From: Ligilactobacillus ruminis DSM 20403 = NBRC 102161
GTDB taxonomy: Bacteria; Bacillota; Bacilli; Lactobacillales; Lactobacillaceae
DNA length: 64,000 nucleotides
NCBI RefSeq assembly: GCF_900113455.1
Contig: NZ_FOPI01000007.1
Coordinates: 1 to 64,000 of the forward strand
Reading direction: 5' to 3'
How positions within the stretch are numbered: the stretch's first letter is position 1; the number at the start of each line of letters is the position of its first letter. Shown here one piece after another: positions 37,962 through 46,489 of this stretch. The position numbers were made by a program, and so were the translations under genes. Under the pieces are notes generated by a model. It was given only the letters and a program-made list of their open reading frames with translations. It was not told the origin of the DNA and made no database searches.

Positions 37962-39302
37962 CTACCTGTTTCCCCTTCTGGCATTGCGCATTTCTTGTCT
38001 GCGCGCAAGTTTGCGTTTTTGCTGCTCATCACGCTTGATTGCGCGTTTAATCTTGTTTTTATAGCCAGGCTTGCGTTTCTTCTTTTCTTTTTTAACCATT
38101 CCGACAATTTTCGGATCAAGCTTATTACTCCTTGTTCTGCGCTTGAAACGACGATTGCGATCATAAGAAGCGACGAGTTCTCCGTTTGAAAGTTTCTTTT
38201 CTTCAAAAGAAATGCCAAGGTTTTCCAATTCGGCAATCATCTTGTCTTCACTTGGAGCATACAGCGTAATCGCCGTTCCTTCCATGCCGTTGCGCCCCGT
38301 TCGGCCGACGCGATGGATAAAGAATTCAAGATCTTCCGGAATATCGTCATTGATGACTTGAGAAACTCCTTCAATGTCGATTCCGCGAGCCGCCAAATCC
38401 GTTGCCACTACGAATTGATATTCCATATTTTGAATTTCGCGCATGGTTCTTTTGCGTTCTCTTGGCGGAATTCCGCCATGAATCTTTGCAACTCGCAATC
38501 CTTGCGAACGCAAATATCTCGTCAAGTCATCCACGCGTTCCTTGGTATTCGCAAAGACCAGCGCCAAATAAGGCTGACCCATCGTCAAAAGCTGATAGAT
38601 CAACTGATTTCTGTCGCGCCCCTTGGTTGAAATCAGCCAATTGTCAATTGTCGGACTGATGACGTTTTTATTCTCAACGACTTCAACTATCGGATCCGTC
38701 ATGTACTTTCTCAAAAACGGCTTGAGCTTATCAGGAATCGTTGCTGAAAAGACCATCATCTGCAACTCTTTTGGCATCGCAGAAGCTATTGCGTCCGTTT
38801 CCTTCAAAAAGCCAAGATCAAGCGTCATGTCAGCCTCGTCAACCACCAAAACGGAGGCATTATGAACGTCAAGTGCTTGTGATTTCATCAAATCAAGCAC
38901 GCGTCCAGGAGTTCCGATGACGATTTGCGGCTGCCTGTGTTCAAGTTTTTCGATCTGGCGCTGTTTATCCGTTCCGCCAACATAGTTGTGAACCAGTATT
39001 TCTTTTTCGCTGTGTTTTGCAATTTGCTTGGCAGCATCATAAATTTGATATGCCAATTCACGGCTAGGAGTCGTAATGACTGCTTGAACTTCCGTCAGTT
39101 CCGGATCAATCGTTTGAAAAATCGGCAACAGAAAAGTGTGCGTCTTGCCGCTTCCCGTTTGAGACTGTCCGACAACGCTTCGCCTTTTTAAAATCATCGG
39201 AATCAGGCGTGCCTGAACTTCTGTCGGTTCTTTAAAGCCGATTTCCTTCAAAGCCGCATTGATAAACGGCTTAAACCCAAATTGCGCAAATGTTTGTGTC
39301 AT
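37962..39302 (-). CDS. cshB: DEAD-box RNA helicase (CshB-like)
   Basis: RNA helicase of 446 residues. Q motif region FKPFINAALKEIGFKEPTEVQ, motif I GQSQTGSGKTH, motif II DEAD in LVVDEADMTLD, motif III SAT, and motif VI HRVGRTGRNG. The C-terminal tail of about 70 residues is very basic (KKEKKKRKPGYKNKIKRAIK) and should bind RNA. Family members act in ribosome assembly and cold adaptation. Its ATG overlaps the nrnA stop (TAATG). Confidence 0.93.
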   Translation of the reverse strand: MTQTFAQFGFKPFINAALKEIGFKEPTEVQARLIPMILKRRSVVGQSQTGSGKTHTFLLPIFQTIDPELTEVQAVITTPSRELAYQIYDAAKQIAKHSEKEILVHNYVGGTDKQRQIEKLEHRQPQIVIGTPGRVLDLMKSQALDVHNASVLVVDEADMTLDLGFLKETDAIASAMPKELQMMVFSATIPDKLKPFLRKYMTDPIVEVVENKNVISPTIDNWLISTKGRDRNQLIYQLLTMGQPYLALVFANTKERVDDLTRYLRSQGLRVAKIHGGIPPRERKRTMREIQNMEYQFVVATDLAARGIDIEGVSQVINDDIPEDLEFFIHRVGRTGRNGMEGTAITLYAPSEDKMIAELENLGISFEEKKLSNGELVASYDRNRRFKRRTRSNKLDPKIVGMVKKEKKKRKPGYKNKIKRAIKRDEQQKRKLARRQEMRNARRGNR

Positions 39303-40258
39303 TATTTTTCCTCCGTGTATTTTGCGGCCACGTCATCAAGCTTTTCAACAAATTCCAAAATTCCGCTTGCATCTTCCAACCTGGCCCCGCTTGCCAACGG
39401 ATGGCCTCCGCCGCCGTATTCTTTGGCCAGTTCATTGATTACGGGTTTTTTGGAACGAATTCGCAATCGATACGTTCCGTCTTCCTGCTCGACAAAAATC
39501 GTCCAGCAGGCAATTCCTTCAATTCTCCCAGGAAGCGAAACAACGTGCGCAGTTCCGCTGTCCTCTGCACCCAATTCTGATAAAACCGCATTTTTAATGA
39601 TGACGTATGCGGCGTGATGTTTCGTGATTTGAAGGTTTTGGTAGACATAAGCTGAAAGTTTTGCTTCAGCTTCGTTGATTTCATCCATTTTACGGTTCAC
39701 CAGCGCAGCATCGATTCCTTGTTCCAGCAATTGAGCCGTAACCCGCATCGTGTGCGGCGTAGTACAATCATACATGAACCTGCCCGTATCGCCGATAATG
39801 CCCGCATAAAGTCTCCTTGCGGCTTCTTTCGTCAAGCTGAGTTCGCCGTCAGAAGCATTGACTAGATCAACGATGATTTCGGAGCAGCTGGATGCCTCGG
39901 GTCTGACCAAAAGAATATCTCCGTATGCATCATCATTTGGATGATGATCAATCTTGATCAGGCATGTTCCTTTATCATATCTTTCATCGTCAATCCGCGG
40001 AGTATTTGCGGTATCTGTCACGATTACCAGCGCATCCGCGTACTCCTCGTCCGAAACTTCGTCTTCAGTCAGGATCCACTTTAGTCCTTTGACGTCTTCA
40101 CCAACGACTTTGACCGATTTTTGGGGAAAATCCGCTTTGATGACTTCAGCCAATCCACCTTGAGATCCCAAGGCATCAGGATCTGCATTTTGATGCCGAT
40201 GAATGATTATTTTGTCGAATTCTTTAATTTTATTGATAATTTTTTCTTCGATTGTCAT
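39302..40258 (-). CDS. nrnA: Bifunctional oligoribonuclease / pAp phosphatase (NrnA-type DHH)
   Basis: DHH/DHHA1 phosphoesterase that degrades nanoRNA and pAp. ATG 40256-40258 (MTIEEKIINKIKEF) behind GAGGAACG gives 318 residues. Metal-binding motifs are IIHRHQNADPDALGSQ, VTDTANTPR, the DHH motif in KIDHHPND, and the C-terminal substrate loop GGGGHPLASGA. The longer frame up to 40360 overlaps dinB and is not used. Confidence 0.95.
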   Translation of the reverse strand: MTIEEKIINKIKEFDKIIIHRHQNADPDALGSQGGLAEVIKADFPQKSVKVVGEDVKGLKWILTEDEVSDEEYADALVIVTDTANTPRIDDERYDKGTCLIKIDHHPNDDAYGDILLVRPEASSCSEIIVDLVNASDGELSLTKEAARRLYAGIIGDTGRFMYDCTTPHTMRVTAQLLEQGIDAALVNRKMDEINEAEAKLSAYVYQNLQITKHHAAYVIIKNAVLSELGAEDSGTAHVVSLPGRIEGIACWTIFVEQEDGTYRLRIRSKKPVINELAKEYGGGGHPLASGARLEDASGILEFVEKLDDVAAKYTEEK

Positions 40259-40307
40259 GATTACGTTCCTCGCATTCTGTTGCCAACTATTCAGTATAAC
40301 ATGTCTT

Positions 40308-41408
40308 TTAGTCATTATGCACGTCGTTTCGGCCAAACAAATCCAAAGCGATGTTTTCATACTCGATTGAATCGATTGACGTCATCGAAAGTCCCATCAA
40401 ACGAATTGACTCGCCTTCAGAATAAAGTTCGTCAAGCAATTGGCGCCCGTAATACGCAATCATCGTCGCATCGTTTTGAAAGTAATCAGCCAAAGTCAGC
40501 CGCTTGGTTTTTGTTTCAAATTCAGAGTTTCGAACCTTGACTACCAATGTTTTGCCATGTTTTTGCGCCCGTGTCAGATCATCTGCCAATTTTTGCGCCG
40601 TCCATTTGAGCTGCTCATCTATTTCTTCATTTGAAACAAGCGGCATGTTAAAAGTCCGTTCAACTCCAAAAGATTTGCGTTCTCTTTGCCATTCAACCTC
40701 TCTGTCGTCAATTCCTCTGACCTGCTCATAGAAAAAATGTCCCATTTTACCGAAATAGTGAATCAGATCCAGTTCCGAAAGCCCGTAAAGGTCATAACCG
40801 TTATAAACTCCCAGCTCATGCATTTTGATCACGGTTTTTCTGCCGACGCCTCTGAATTTTTCAATTTTTAACGGCAATAAAAAATCCAGTGCCTCATCTT
40901 CTCTGACAAGCGTCATCCCGACCGGCTTGGCATAATCGGAAGCAAGCTTGGCCAAAAATTTATTATAAGATATTCCGGTCGAACAGGTCAGGCCTGTCTT
41001 TTCAAAAATTTCTTGCTGGATCCGGTGCGCGATTATCGTTGCCGATTTAAAGCCAAGCTTGCACTCCGTCACGTCAAGATACGCTTCATCAAATGCAATT
41101 GGCTCAACCTTATCAGTATATTCATGGAAAATTTCATGAATCTCTTTTGAAACCTGGCGATATTTCTTAAAGTCCGGCGGCACGAAAACGGCATCCGGGC
41201 AAAGATTCAATGCCTCGTTCGCATTCATGGCAGAATGAACTCCAAAAGATCTTGCAACATAATTAGCCGTTGAAACGACCCCTTTGCCGCCTGAATGTCT
41301 AGGGTCTCTTGCAATCACCACCGGCTTGCCTGCCAATTTTTGATTGTCTCTTACTTCAATCGAGGCATAAAAACAATCCATATCGACATGAATGATTTTG
41401 CGAGCCAT
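40308..41408 (-). CDS. dinB: DNA polymerase IV
   Basis: Y-family translesion polymerase of 366 residues. Catalytic acids are in VDMDCFYASIE and FDEAYLDVTE; the helix-hairpin segment is FRGVGRKTVIKMHELGV. The little-finger domain follows. No C-terminal beta-clamp motif QLxLF is obvious, though IALDLFGRND may serve. Ribosome site GGGGGGA. It heads the dinB-nrnA-cshB unit. Confidence 0.95.
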   Translation of the reverse strand: MARKIIHVDMDCFYASIEVRDNQKLAGKPVVIARDPRHSGGKGVVSTANYVARSFGVHSAMNANEALNLCPDAVFVPPDFKKYRQVSKEIHEIFHEYTDKVEPIAFDEAYLDVTECKLGFKSATIIAHRIQQEIFEKTGLTCSTGISYNKFLAKLASDYAKPVGMTLVREDEALDFLLPLKIEKFRGVGRKTVIKMHELGVYNGYDLYGLSELDLIHYFGKMGHFFYEQVRGIDDREVEWQRERKSFGVERTFNMPLVSNEEIDEQLKWTAQKLADDLTRAQKHGKTLVVKVRNSEFETKTKRLTLADYFQNDATMIAYYGRQLLDELYSEGESIRLMGLSMTSIDSIEYENIALDLFGRNDVHND

Positions 41409-41494
41409 GAAAATCCCCCCTGTCCGTTATTTTAATTATACATTAATTCCGCTCAAAAAAGCAAACATATGTGCCGGATCCTTAAACCGAGTCT

Positions 41495-42014
41495 AGCCTG
41501 GGGAAACGTCCTTCTCCCCGCCGGAATTAAACGAAATACCGAACGAAGACGATCGATTTGCGACTTGCTTTGTCTAGCATTTTTTCAATTTTGATACATG
41601 AAAACAAACTTTTTTTGTCAAATACAGTGCTGAGCATTTCCTGCTCAATCAATATGCCAAGCCATCAGTTACGGGCCAAACGGCGATTCTTGAAATTTGT
41701 CCGTAAAAGCCTGAACAGTTTGGGATAGCAGATAGACAAAAATGAGACATTTATCCCAGTTTTTATCTACTTTCGAGGCTGCGCTAAATCATAGTCATGG
41801 GCAAAAGTCTGATTTTTGAGATCTGCCCGTAAAATGCAGCTCCCCCTCGAACTTCCTTCGATTGCATACAGAACGTTTTGATACACGAAAATGAAAACAG
41901 ACTCTTTCTTATTTCCACCATGGCAGACGATTGTCATGCATACGCGAAAGCCCGGATGAGATTTGCAATTGGCTGCAAATCATCCGGGCTTTTAAGGAAG
42001 AGTTTTTCCAAGCA
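41495..42014. repeat. Dispersed intergenic repeat, copy D (expanded)
   Basis: The left part (AGCCTGGGGAAA, GAATTAAACGAAATACCGAACGAAGACG-like block, AAATACAGTGCTGAGC) and right part (CTTATTTCCACCATGG, ATTGTCATGCATACGC, hairpin CCCGGATGAGATTTGCAA / TGCAAATCATCCGGG at 41946-41994) match copies A-C. Between them about 250 bp are extra. They hold two related hairpin units, 41671-41708 and 41797-41834, that share GATT.TTGA.AT.TG.CCGTAAAA, and a GGGATA/TATCCC hairpin. It lies between zwf and dinB and its hairpin can terminate zwf. Confidence 0.75.
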
Positions 42015-42071
42015 TCACGGCCACAAATCCGATGTCTCTTGTAAACTATTTTTAGCTGACTGAAAGAACTG

Positions 42072-43532
42072 TTAAAATTCCCAATGATTTCCGTCTTTTT
42101 CAAGCAATTCGTCGGAAGCTTTCGGTCCCATCGTCTTGCATGCGTAATTCGGAAAAGCGTCAACCGAAAGATCTTCATCGTCCCAAGCTTTTCTGATCGA
42201 ATCAAGAAACTTCCATGAATATGAAAGTTCGTCCCAACGAGCAAAATTCATCGTTTCGCCGCGAAGGGCATTCAAAATCAAGCGTTCATAGGCTTCAGGC
42301 ATCTCCGCTTTTTGCTCATCGCTGAGACTGTATCCGATGTCAATCGATTCAGTATCAAAGTTTTGTCCGACCTTTTTGGTATTCAGCTGAATCGAAATTC
42401 CTGGTTCGGGATCGACGTTGATCGTCAAAACATCGCTTTTAAGACAGCTGTCTTTGAAAACTACCACCGGCATCTGCTTGAAGACGACATCGATTCTGGT
42501 TGCCTTTTCTTTCATGCGCTTGCCTGTTCTGATATAAATCGGCACACCGGCAAAATCCATGTTCTCAACTGCAAGCTTGCCGGCAACAAACGTTTCCGTC
42601 ATCGAATCAGACGCAACCTGATCTTCATCTCGGTATGCTTTCAATCCAGCGTCACTGCCGTATTGTCCCCTGACAAAATTTTTTTTGACCTCATCAGCAT
42701 TGTAAACCTTCAAGGATTTTAACGCATTGATCTTTTCTCTTGAAATATCTTCTGCAGAATAAGAAACAGGCGCATTCATCGTCAAAAGCGTCACAATCTG
42801 CAAAATATGATTTTGAACCATATCGCGCAACGCACCGGATGTTTCATAATACCCGGCACGTTCCTCAACGCCGAGTGCTTCGCTCAAAGTAATCTGAATA
42901 TTGCTGATATAACGATTGTTCCACATCGCATTGAACATGCTGTTTCCGAAGCGAACCGCCAAAATATTCTGCACCATTTCCTTGCCGAGATAGTGATCGA
43001 TTCGAAAAACGTCCCGTTCAGGAAAAACGGAACCAATTTCATCGTTCAAAGCCTTGGCGCTTTCATAATCATGACCAAACGGTTTTTCGACAACAACTCG
43101 ATTATAACCGTTCTTCGTAATGATTTCCTGCGTTTTCAAGTGCTCGCAGATCGTCCCGAAAAAGCGCGGCGACATTGCCAGATAATACAGGCGATTTCCA
43201 CATAAGCCGTATTTTTCATCAAGCTTGTCTGCCAGATCTCGAAGCGTGACATAATGATTCGTATCATTTACGTTATGCGATTGATAATAGAAATGACTTG
43301 CAAAATCATTGGCCTTTTCTTCATCATCTGACAAATCTGCGATTGATTCTTTGATTACTTCATGATAATGTTCATCCGTCCAAGGGCGGCGGGCCGTTCC
43401 GATAACGGCAAAGTGGTTTTTCAAATAGCCGCGCTTATACAAATTAAAAAGCGACGGGTACAATTTCCTTTGTGCCAAATCCCCCGTTCCGCCAAAAATG
43501 ATAAACAGTGCCTGTTGTTCAGTATTATTCAT
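42072..43532 (-). CDS. zwf: Glucose-6-phosphate 1-dehydrogenase
   Basis: Oxidises glucose 6-phosphate to 6-phosphogluconolactone with NADP+. ATG 43530-43532 (MNNTEQQALFIIFGGTGDLAQ) gives 486 residues, the usual length. Cofactor fingerprint GGTGDLAQRKL; substrate and catalytic motif RIDHYLGKEMVQN. A TTG-initiated extension to 43601 is open but lacks a ribosome site. The ATG itself has no Shine-Dalgarno sequence; translation probably depends on the overlapping leader peptide (43529-43576). Confidence 0.95.
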   Translation of the reverse strand: MNNTEQQALFIIFGGTGDLAQRKLYPSLFNLYKRGYLKNHFAVIGTARRPWTDEHYHEVIKESIADLSDDEEKANDFASHFYYQSHNVNDTNHYVTLRDLADKLDEKYGLCGNRLYYLAMSPRFFGTICEHLKTQEIITKNGYNRVVVEKPFGHDYESAKALNDEIGSVFPERDVFRIDHYLGKEMVQNILAVRFGNSMFNAMWNNRYISNIQITLSEALGVEERAGYYETSGALRDMVQNHILQIVTLLTMNAPVSYSAEDISREKINALKSLKVYNADEVKKNFVRGQYGSDAGLKAYRDEDQVASDSMTETFVAGKLAVENMDFAGVPIYIRTGKRMKEKATRIDVVFKQMPVVVFKDSCLKSDVLTINVDPEPGISIQLNTKKVGQNFDTESIDIGYSLSDEQKAEMPEAYERLILNALRGETMNFARWDELSYSWKFLDSIRKAWDDEDLSVDAFPNYACKTMGPKASDELLEKDGNHWEF

Positions 43533-43576
43533 TGATATCTGGGCGAGATGCCCCAATACGAGGCGTGGTGAACCAC
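43529..43576 (-). CDS. Putative zwf leader peptide (15 codons)
   Basis: GTG at 43574-43576 follows GGGAG (43588-43592) by 11 nt and opens a frame encoding MVHHASYWGISPRYQ. It ends in TGA at 43529-43531, which overlaps the zwf ATG (ATGA). The GTG lies in a hairpin CGTGG ttca CCACG (43564-43577). A second pairing GCGGGAT/ATCTCGC (43580-43586 with 43543-43549) can enclose most of the peptide frame. The arrangement suggests translational coupling with a structural switch. It is too short for homology. Confidence 0.5.
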   Translation of the reverse strand: MVHHASYWGISPRYQ

Positions 43577-43661
43577 GGTATCCCGCGCTCCCTTCTTTCA
43601 AAATTTTGACTTGAGTCCTTCAATCTGCCTTTTTGTTTTATCTCAAGGTACCACAATCTAT

Positions 43662-43690
43662 ATTTTACTAATCTGAACAGATTTTAACAA
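43662..43690 (-). promoter_or_regulatory. Promoter of zwf
   Basis: Minus strand TTGTTA, spacer of 17, TAAAAT, giving a leader of about 120 nt. Confidence 0.6.
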
Positions 43691-43710
43691 GGATTTTGCC
43701 TTTCGATGTT

Positions 43711-43739
43711 CAAAAAAGAGCCAAGAAAAACTCGGCTCC
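43711..43739 (-). terminator. Terminator downstream of fabI and the omegaRNA-like region
   Basis: Minus strand GAGCCGAG, loop, CTTGGCTC then TTTTTT. Confidence 0.85.
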
Positions 43740-43770
43740 GCATACAATTCTGATTATCTGAATCATTTTA

Positions 43771-44012
43771 TCAACCACCACCGATTTAAAGTCAGCGGCT
43801 TGTGAGATATGAACCCTAACGGATTTCAGACCACAATTTACATAGATACAAACAACTTGTCTGACCAGTCGAAGCCGTAATCAAGCAGCGGTCGTCTAAT
43901 TACCAATGTCTTTTATGTCCCCAGGTTGCCATAGAGACGATACAGTCATAGACAGCCAACTCGTACATGATGCAATTGCCAAGCTGTTCGCTGTCTATAA
44001 TTATTAGAACAC
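43771..44012 (-). ncRNA. Orphan IS605 right-end / omegaRNA-like structure
   Basis: On the minus strand a stem-rich segment starts with GACAGC..GCTGTC (43951-43995), continues through GGTCTGAAATCCGTTAGGG and TTCATATCTCACAAGCC, and ends in the hairpin CCGCTGACTTTAAATCGGTGG followed by TGGTTGA (43771). This order is the usual 3' end of IS605-group elements: an AAGCC..GACTTTA..GG hairpin, then a TTGA-like cleavage site. That end is the scaffold of the TnpB guide RNA. No tnpB is adjacent. About 30 nt then lead to a terminator. Identification is by pattern only. Confidence 0.45.
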
Positions 44013-44066
44013 ATTATGTCTATCCATCCCATGATTAAAGTCACGGGATTTCCGGCTAGACATAAT
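44013..44066. repeat. Long imperfect hairpin abutting the fabI stop
   Basis: ATTATGTCTA (44013-44022) is the exact inverse of TAGACATAAT (44057-44066). An inner hairpin CCCATGATT / AGTCACGGG resembles an IS605 end hairpin. No T run follows, so it is not a classic terminator. Confidence 0.6.
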
Positions 44067-44830
44067 CAAATCAAATGAACGCCCTTATCCACGTATAATA
44101 CGTCTCCGACGACGCCTGTCGAAAGATCGCTCATCAAAAATGCGCACATCCCGCCTATTTGCGACGTTGTCACTGAAACGCAGTCAACTGCGCGATTTTG
44201 CGACATATCGAGCAGTTTTGAATGGTCTTTGATGCCCGTAACGGCCAAAGTCTTAACGGCTCCCGCCGAAATCGCATTGACCCTGATTCCTTGCGCACCG
44301 AGATCGCGTGCCATATAACGCATTTCAGCCTCAAGAGCAGCTTTTGCGATTCCCATCGTATTGTAGCTTGGAATGGCACGAGTCGAACCCATGTACGTCA
44401 AAGTCGCAAGGCTTGCATTTTCATTAAGAAGTTCTTTTTCAACCGCAAACTTTGCAACGGCCAAAAAGGAATAGCTTGAAACGTCCAATGCTTGAGCAAA
44501 ACCAGCACGAGTGGAATTCAAAATGTTGCCTTCAAGCTCCTGTTTAGGGGCAAATGCAATCGCATGAACAATGCCGTCGATCGTGCCGAAACGTTCCTTG
44601 ACGATTGAAAAAGCCGCCTGAATGCTTTCATCGCTTGAAACGTCGCATTCAACCAAGCGTTCTTCATCGCCAACAAGTTTGAGCAGACTCTTTTTCAAAC
44701 GTTCGTTTTGGTACGTGTAAATTAATTGAGCGCCTTGTTCCTGCATGACTGAAGCACAGCCCCATGCAATCGAACGACGATTTGCAACGCCCATCACGAG
44801 AATTTTTTTGCCTTCCAACAAATTTCCCAC
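44066..44830 (-). CDS. fabI: Enoyl-ACP reductase (NADH)
   Basis: Final reduction step of each fatty acid elongation cycle; target class of triclosan. The 254 residues belong to the short-chain dehydrogenase fold: VMGVANRRSIAWG cofactor loop and catalytic Tyr-x6-Lys in YNTMGIAKAALE. It is the last gene of the fab cluster. Its stop touches a long hairpin and an IS605-like structure. Confidence 0.96.
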   Translation of the reverse strand: MGNLLEGKKILVMGVANRRSIAWGCASVMQEQGAQLIYTYQNERLKKSLLKLVGDEERLVECDVSSDESIQAAFSIVKERFGTIDGIVHAIAFAPKQELEGNILNSTRAGFAQALDVSSYSFLAVAKFAVEKELLNENASLATLTYMGSTRAIPSYNTMGIAKAALEAEMRYMARDLGAQGIRVNAISAGAVKTLAVTGIKDHSKLLDMSQNRAVDCVSVTTSQIGGMCAFLMSDLSTGVVGDVLYVDKGVHLI

Positions 44831-44848
44831 TTTAACTCATCTCTTTCT

Positions 44849-45631
44849 CTAAAATTTCCGGAAACGCGAATGCCTCTTGCTGAGCAGCTGTTCCGGCGTT
44901 AATTTTTCAAGTTTTTGCAGTCTTTCATCTAATACTTTTGCAATTTCGGCAATGGTTTGACGATGGCTACGGTGTTCAGGAATGATTCCTTCAATCACGT
45001 CATTTTTAAGCAAGGATGCGGGCGTAAGCTGCATGATTTCACAGGCTTCATCGCTTCTCCTGCTGTCTTTCCAAAGAATCGAGGCAAAACCTTCAGGAGA
45101 CAAAACGGAATACATGCTGTTTTCAAGCATCCAGACCTCGTCTCCGCAAGCAAGGGCCAATGCTCCGCCGCTTCCGCCTTCGCCAAAGATAACCGTGACA
45201 AACGGTACTTTCAAGGTTGAAAATTCCAGCAGATTGCGTGCAATCGCTTCACCTTGCCCGTGTTCCTCTGCGCTCCTGCCCGGATATGCACCAGACGTAT
45301 TGACAAATGCAATCACCGGTCGATTAAATTTTTCTGCCTGTTTTGCCAAACGCAGCGCCTTTTTGTAGCCACCAGGAGACGGGCAGCCGAAATTTTTAGC
45401 AATGCGTTCCTTGGGAGAAACGCCTTTATCGGTCGCAATTATCGTCACCGGCTTTTTTTTGAACGTTCCGATGCCGGCTACGATTGCCTGATCATCTTGA
45501 TAATTGCGATCACCGTGAAATTCGATAAAATCTGCAAACAAGCCCTTTATCAGTTCCGGAGTCGTGATTTTTTCCGGTGCCCTCGACAAGGCAACGATCT
45601 GAGCGGCCGTTTTATCTTTTTTTAATTTCAA
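44849..45631 (-). CDS. accA: Acetyl-CoA carboxylase, carboxyltransferase alpha subunit
   Basis: With AccD transfers CO2 from carboxybiotin to acetyl-CoA. The 260 residues include DRNYQDDQAIVAGIGTF, GGYKKALRLAKQAEKF and GEGGSGGALALACGDEVWML. It is short compared with E. coli AccA (319), as is common in lactobacilli. It follows accD directly. Confidence 0.95.
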   Translation of the reverse strand: MKLKKDKTAAQIVALSRAPEKITTPELIKGLFADFIEFHGDRNYQDDQAIVAGIGTFKKKPVTIIATDKGVSPKERIAKNFGCPSPGGYKKALRLAKQAEKFNRPVIAFVNTSGAYPGRSAEEHGQGEAIARNLLEFSTLKVPFVTVIFGEGGSGGALALACGDEVWMLENSMYSVLSPEGFASILWKDSRRSDEACEIMQLTPASLLKNDVIEGIIPEHRSHRQTIAEIAKVLDERLQKLEKLTPEQLLSKRHSRFRKF

Positions 45632-46489
45632 TTACTCACCCGCTCTCTCGTGCATCATCAGAATTTTTTCAAGCAGCTGTTTTTCATCATGCCGTTTGAC
45701 GATGGCATCAACAAAGCCGTTTTTTTGCAACGTTTCAGCGCTTTGAAGATCATCGGGAATCTTTTGGTGCATCGTTTGCTCAATTACCCGCTTGCCGGCA
45801 AAACCGACCAAAGCATGCGGCTCAGCCAAAATAATATCGCCTTGCATCGCATAGCTCGCCGTCACGCCTCCCGTTGTCGGATCCGTCAGCACGCTGACAT
45901 ACAGCAAGCCGCAATCGCCGTGTTTTTTAACTGCTTGGGAAACCTTTGCCATTTGCATCAAGGAAAAAATTCCTTCCTGCATCCTGGCACCGCCAGAGGC
46001 CGTAAAAACAACCACCGGAAGCTTTTGTGAAATAGCTGTTTCAAACAGACGCGTCAATTTTTCTCCGGCAACGGTCCCGAGCGACCCCATTACGAAGTAA
46101 GGATCCATGATTCCGAGCGCAAATTTTTGCTTGTTGATTTTTGCGATTCCGCTCAAAACAGATTCATTTATCCACGAATTCTTCTTTCCCTTGGCAAGCT
46201 TTTCATCATAATCAGGAAAGTTCAACGGGTCTGTCGTTTGAAGATTGCCGTCCGTTTCCTCGAATTCATCAACCAGCCATGACAGCCGTTCTTTGGCTCT
46301 TATTCGAAAGCCATAGCTGCATTCGGGGCATTCTTTGTAACAATCAAAATCTTTGTGGTAGATCGGATGTCCGCATTTCGGACATTTGATCCACATTCCG
46401 TCAGGAACCTTTGCCATTGCCTTCTTATCAGCTTTAACGTGTCTTTGTCCCAACGTCTTTAATTCATTAAACAGTTGCATTCTTTTCAC
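45632..46489 (-). CDS. accD: Acetyl-CoA carboxylase, carboxyltransferase beta subunit
   Basis: Protein of 285 residues with the N-terminal zinc ribbon (CPKCGHPIYHKDF..CPECSYGF) and the crotonase-like core containing FTASGGARMQEGIFSLMQMAK and DPTTGGVTASYAM. The first codon is GTG (46487-46489); an ATG three codons later gives MQLFNELKTLG and is a possible start. It overlaps the 3' end of accC by about 20 bp, so the pair is coupled. Confidence 0.95.
   Translation of the reverse strand: MKRMQLFNELKTLGQRHVKADKKAMAKVPDGMWIKCPKCGHPIYHKDFDCYKECPECSYGFRIRAKERLSWLVDEFEETDGNLQTTDPLNFPDYDEKLAKGKKNSWINESVLSGIAKINKQKFALGIMDPYFVMGSLGTVAGEKLTRLFETAISQKLPVVVFTASGGARMQEGIFSLMQMAKVSQAVKKHGDCGLLYVSVLTDPTTGGVTASYAMQGDIILAEPHALVGFAGKRVIEQTMHQKIPDDLQSAETLQKNGFVDAIVKRHDEKQLLEKILMMHERAGE

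Noticed and set aside
13872-42014. Dispersed repeats read as a CRISPR array
   Set aside because: Copies are kilobases apart, long and hairpin-bearing, with no regular short repeat-spacer pattern and no cas genes.
43533-43601. TTG-initiated extension of zwf by 23 codons
   Set aside because: No Shine-Dalgarno sequence before the TTG; the enzyme family starts near 43532. The overlapping GTG leader frame explains the signals better.
43771-44066. The structured region behind fabI as tmRNA, 6S RNA, RNase P RNA or SRP RNA
   Set aside because: None of the diagnostic sequences of these RNAs is visible; the ends fit an IS605 right end better.
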